Shown in pieces: positions 61,370 through 64,000 of a DNA stretch of 64,000 bases; position 1 is the first letter of the stretch, and each line of letters opens with the position of its first letter. The translations under genes were made by a program, and so were the position numbers. The notes beneath the pieces are model-generated. The model was given only the letters and a program-made list of their open reading frames with translations, searched no databases and was not told where the DNA came from. This stretch comes from Stenopsyche tienmushanensis (taxonomy: Eukaryota > Arthropoda > Insecta > Trichoptera > Stenopsychidae), in assembly GCA_008973525.1 (NCBI GenBank), contig WACJ01000289.1, positions 359,555-423,554 on the forward strand, read 5' to 3'.

Positions 61370-63075
61370 AGACAGATAGTCACATTCGATCTAATGTAAT
61401 GCTGTTTCTATCCAAAAAATATGCTTGTGTTATATATACTAAAATAATCGTGATTGCTATATCTTGGCATGTTTCCTAAAAATTAAAAAGGACATCAATG
61501 TCCACATTATTCATATTTGTTTTGGTTTTTAGAACTTGGTGTCCATCATAGATTTAGGATTGCATAGATCTTATACAAAGACGATAGAGCCTTTTTGGCG
61601 TCAATCCAATTATATTATTGAAGCAACCTGGTTATGTGTTAAATTGTTTTGGTTTTATGACGCACGTTCGAAGATCAGCTTTGAAAATCTGATTTGTGCT
61701 AAACTAGTTGCTGGCTGAACATACTGGAATTTGAATCTCTTCAGCTGCTAAAGAGTTAACTGGCTGGATTTATTGAATTACGATTGGATGTGTAAATACG
61801 CATTTTCAGAAATCGTAATTTTAGGTACTCTTTTATCGCGAATGAAGCTCTCATAAAACGAGTCCTCAACTTGTGTGTTATGGGATAATTCACAGCGAAA
61901 CAGATGGAATGGTCGACTTTAATGGGATTCGACGTGAGAATTTATTGAATCGCATTTTAAATTTATTCGAGAATCCCAAATTTCGACAGACGTCCAGAAA
62001 CATCCCGATGTGAGTGTTCCCATTTGAATGGCTCTCTCTTTCGAAACGCCGCTTATGTTCTCTTGTGCGTTGTGCGAATTGTAATTTTCCATTTACAAAC
62101 AATATGTCGGCCCATAAAACAGGCAGTAAATATTGCTTTGCGACAATCTGCGAATTTATATACGATCCAGCAATATACGATTGGCCGAAGATCATCCACG
62201 TCATGATAGTCATAATTCCGCAATTTAATTTCCGTTTTTTGTATTTGGGAAAAAAGCCAATTTATTCCTCAACACAATTGCAAGATGCCAAAAGCGTACA
62301 ACGCAGAAAATCTGCAAAATCGATTAGAGCACTTCGCACAACCACTGACGTTGCTGCATTCAAACAGCAGCGTTCAGCATCAAGAAATTGCAGCGTAGCG
62401 GCCTTGCTTAATCTGTGATCGCTCTTATCTCTCGTGGAAAACCAGGAAAATGGTTCAATCCAAACATAAATGACGCCAATGCAAATTCGCCATTATCTTC
62501 CATCGAAATTGGTCCATTGCTCGATCATAAAACTATGGACATATTCGACGAAATATCGGCAATCGGAATAGTCGTAAACGAATTACGGACGCGATAATGA
62601 ATCGGCACGATTCTCGCAAAAATGCACGCGTTTACCGGTTTTATTGAAATTTCGTTTTTATATCCATCATTTATCATCTTTTGTGTGTTGTGATTCTTAT
62701 TGCTCCATTATCGGAGTCTTATACTGGAAAACACTAGTTCGGCGTTGACTTGTTGGCGACCGACCGCTAATTTCCGCGTAAAAAAAAACTACCGTGGGAC
62801 ACGCAGGTCGGTTCACAGATATAAATAATTGTTCGCTATGAAAACAATGCATTTATTTGCAGCGGGAAAAAAGTCTTCACGGTTTTATTCGACGTTATTT
62901 ATCGTATTACCGAGAAATGATCACGCCTGGAGCATTTTCATGCGATCCACGATGCTTGAGAATTATTCCTTATTATCAACCCTTTTAACTCGTTCGTCAC
63001 TGCGTCCACTGTATGTGATGGACGGGCGTTCCCCTGCACGGGCCCCGTCGTCAATGCTCCGAAGTATCGGATTTT
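61370..63075. other. Stretch with CpG-dense block, unrecognised
   Basis: Both strands are open for 100-130 codons in 61,890-62,600, where the sequence is less AT-rich than its surroundings. No frame resembles a family I know, so I leave it unassigned. A block at 62,985-63,060 is also GC-rich. Confidence 0.3.
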
Positions 63076-63077
63076 CT

Positions 63078-63308
63078 TAACCTTTTGAGTTGTGGTCAAT
63101 TTAAAATCATCATAAACTTAGATGCTATATTTGTATGTCCGCCACTTATCATCCGTACAAATCCGCTTATCTGTCAGGACCGTCGCAGCATGTATGAAGC
63201 TTGTACATAAATAAATAAACACTGTCGATAGCAAACACATATTCGCTAATTCTTTGGGTAAACATAAACAATATACTTGAAATCGATTCATTATATCATT
63301 CACATATC
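63078..63308 (+). repeat. Dispersed repeat family C, copy 3
   Basis: Starts TTAACCTTTTGAGTTGTGG and matches copy 1 (5540-5768) over its full length. As in copy 1, the minus strand is open for about 60 codons with a similar predicted peptide (both start MNDIM.RFQVYCLCL). Confidence 0.85.
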
Positions 63309-63309
63309 C

Positions 63310-64000
63310 TTATTAGTCGATAAATTTGGGTTAAAAATCTAACATAACACAACACTGTGGCTTTCCTTTTAAAGTGATTAGCAGCATTCTATCAAGCGAT
63401 ATCATCCCTTTGTAGTTCGAAGGGTTTCATGTTTTCAACCTTCTCATTATTATGCCATATCATGTTTTAAAAACTGTAATATTGGTTGCTTTAACTCTAT
63501 AAATACCGTGCGCACAAATCTGTGCGATTCATCATTTCAACTTTATACACACTAAAAAAACACGTTATATTTTATTTTCAAACATATAAATATGTATATA
63601 CATTACGTACGTAAGCCACATGATTTTTTAAAATCAACTCTACGAAACTGCATTCCTGATTTGGTTTTAATACGTTATTGAGAAAATTCAAGTTTTTTGT
63701 CCAAATTCTCCAATTCTTAGCGGTATTTACTGAGTTAATACAATGCCAATACTGATAATTTGATCGATATTTTTAAATTTATTCCAAGGGCTCAATGAAA
63801 TTTCGTGAATTGTCTGTCCAGTTCTTATCTCTTATATTTTACATGTATCTTCCATCTAAGGTCAACATATTTGGCTGTATTTTCACATGGGAATTTTTCA
63901 TTCTGTTAATTTTATCTATGTGTACCAATTTTATTTATGCTCCATTTATTCAATAGCGAATAACATGAACTGTCTGAAATTTCACCCGCTTTGCTGTGTT
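63310..64000. other. AT-rich end of window, nothing recognised
   Basis: No supported exon, repeat or motif. Confidence 0.4.

Noticed and set aside
62014..62418. Plus frame of 134 codons and opposing minus frame of 107 codons
   Set aside because: Both strands are open over the same DNA, neither has a known domain or splice support. Left as unassigned, not as a gene.

Overview
This is an AT-rich arthropod genome window, almost certainly insect. It has spliced genes with short introns, AATAAA signals, a TATA/initiator-type promoter, and many decayed DNA transposons (mariner, Helitron, Tigger/jerky-like, hAT, TTAA-type elements and MITEs). The order of insect cannot be fixed from the sequence. 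No bacterial-style operon, CRISPR array, rRNA or tRNA was recognised.

Left part (1-44,100): the only gene signal is a GC-rich exon on the minus strand (4667 to about 5129). It has a TATA-like box, an initiator and an excellent splice donor, so I read it as the non-coding first exon of a gene running left out of the window. The rest is AT-rich DNA with dispersed repeats: two mariner remnants (15.5 kb and 17.7-18.6 kb), a decayed Helitron helicase (23.55-25.74 kb) and short Helitron relatives, a Tigger/jerky-like remnant (26.9-28.4 kb), a hAT/ZBED5-like fragment (36.2 kb), and several MITE-like families.

Gene cluster (44.2-52.2 kb): three conserved intact genes lie head to tail on the plus strand. 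They are BORCS7 (lysosome-positioning BORC subunit, 2 exons), JMJD7 (JmjC lysyl hydroxylase, 5 exons, with a 1.4-kb transposon composite in intron 2) and CIAO2B/galla-2 (cytosolic Fe-S assembly, 2 exons). A GC-rich candidate first exon at 52,084-52,159 follows, and its continuation was not found. The three genes act in unrelated housekeeping pathways, and nothing in the sequence points to a joint system beyond common orientation.

Right part (52.2-64 kb): no convincing coding exon. It may be the long first intron of the gene starting at 52.1 kb. It carries CpG-dense stretches, a cluster of Grainyhead-like AACCGGTT motifs near 57.0 kb, TTAA-flanked elements and further copies of the repeat families seen on the left.

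The most distinctive content is a set of repeat families with several copies inside one window, including nested insertions that allow relative dating. I found no convincing novel multi-gene system.
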